In this document: piece by piece, positions 63,311 to 64,000 of the stretch | How the letters are laid out: each line of letters opens with the position of its first letter | How positions within the stretch are numbered: the stretch's first letter is position 1 | From: Leptoclinus maculatus | Lineage: Eukaryota > Chordata > Actinopteri > Perciformes > Stichaeidae | Assembly (NCBI GenBank): GCA_032191485.1 | Contig: JAVDOI010000007.1 | Location: 13,047,680-13,111,679 of the forward strand | Length of the DNA stretch: 64,000 nt | Direction: 5' to 3' | The notes under the pieces: model-generated | The model's database searches: none | What the model saw: only the letters and a program-made list of their open reading frames with translations | What the model was told of the DNA's origin: nothing | Translations under genes and position numbers: made by a program

Positions 63311-64000
63311 ATATTTTATTCATGAAAAAGTGAAATCAAGAATGCTTCAACCTATTTTACATAACCCAAAACCACTTGTTGGTGCTCTCACTGTGAAGGG
63401 TTTTTGGTGTTTTTGAGAACGGATTTAACGGTTGTGAAGCTTTTGTGAAAAACCTGACTTGCCGCATTTATATTCATAAGCGCGGTCGTGCACTGCTGCC
63501 TCTGAGTATTTGAAGTTGTTTCTCTTTCATTTAGCTGTTGACAGTACTGGCTTATGGGTTAAATGAGTGCAACAGCAGCACTCACTCGCCTCTTTGGAAA
63601 ATTCCCCACCGAGGGCTTTTAAGACTGTCCTCACAAGAAGCACGACAGAAACAGTTGTTTCAGCAAGTTCCCCCTTAACCATAACCATATTTTAATTATT
63701 GTAACATGACAACGAAGCTCCCCTAACTGTAGTTTTTGTGCCAAATCCTTCAACCATATTGTTGATTTTTAAACAGTGATTTTTTTTTTATGCTGTCCTG
63801 CTGATATTGGGCATCACATCAGAAAACTATGTGTCTTACTAAAGGGCAGTTACACACAACGTATTTCGTCGCTTCATTTGAAGGACTTATTTGGACTTTA
63901 TTTACCAAAGTAGCAGTGGCACCCAAACCAAATGTCTAACCGTGAACTTAATTATCGGGGCTACTGGGGCGACGTGGCAATTTCTGCTGTTGAACCCAGT

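Larger units (their letters stand above)
54790..64000 (+). other. tmtc2: tmtc2 intron 1 (partial)
   Basis: More than 9.2 kb without another exon. It contains a short (GAAT) repeat directly after the donor, (CA)11 at 57829-57850, a CT-rich run at 58700-58778 and (CAGA)6 at 62045-62070. Sequence resembling conserved non-coding DNA is at 61.6-63.3 kb. No exon of the TMTC N-terminal domain was recognised. Confidence 0.8.

Overview
The window is nuclear DNA from a ray-finned fish, most likely a percomorph teleost. The evidence is a compact vertebrate exon-intron structure, proteins close to vertebrate orthologues, long (TG)n and (GA)n microsatellites, and several dispersed repeat families I recognise from teleost genomes. 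Species cannot be fixed from the sequence alone.

Layout. (1) Positions 1-2884 are downstream flank and probable 3' UTR. (2) 2885-13815, minus strand, is a complete cracr2a (efcab4b) gene. I traced 17 coding exons by reading GT/AG junctions and phases. They sum to 2190 nt, that is 729 codons plus stop, about the length of the human long isoform. A 5' UTR segment lies at 13816-13980, and a probable promoter with a noncoding first exon lies near 16.7-16.9 kb. Its largest intron (9441-11754) carries a hAT DNA transposon bounded by a perfect 8-bp target-site duplication. (3) About 17-53.6 kb is a gene-poor spacer of roughly 36 kb holding dispersed repeats, long microsatellites, a SINE, two CTCF-like motifs and one weak candidate terminal exon on the minus strand near 47.5 kb. 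(4) 53.65-54.79 kb, plus strand, is the promoter, 5' UTR and first coding exon of tmtc2. The rest of the window to 64000 is its first intron, which runs off the edge and contains sequence that looks like conserved noncoding DNA at 61.6-63.3 kb.

The two genes are transcribed divergently from opposite sides of the spacer and do not form a pathway. CRACR2A is a calcium-sensing Rab GTPase adaptor. TMTC2 is an endoplasmic-reticulum membrane protein of the O-mannosyltransferase and TPR family. Both have upstream AUGs in their inferred 5' UTRs, which suggests translational control. No rRNA, tRNA or CRISPR array was seen.
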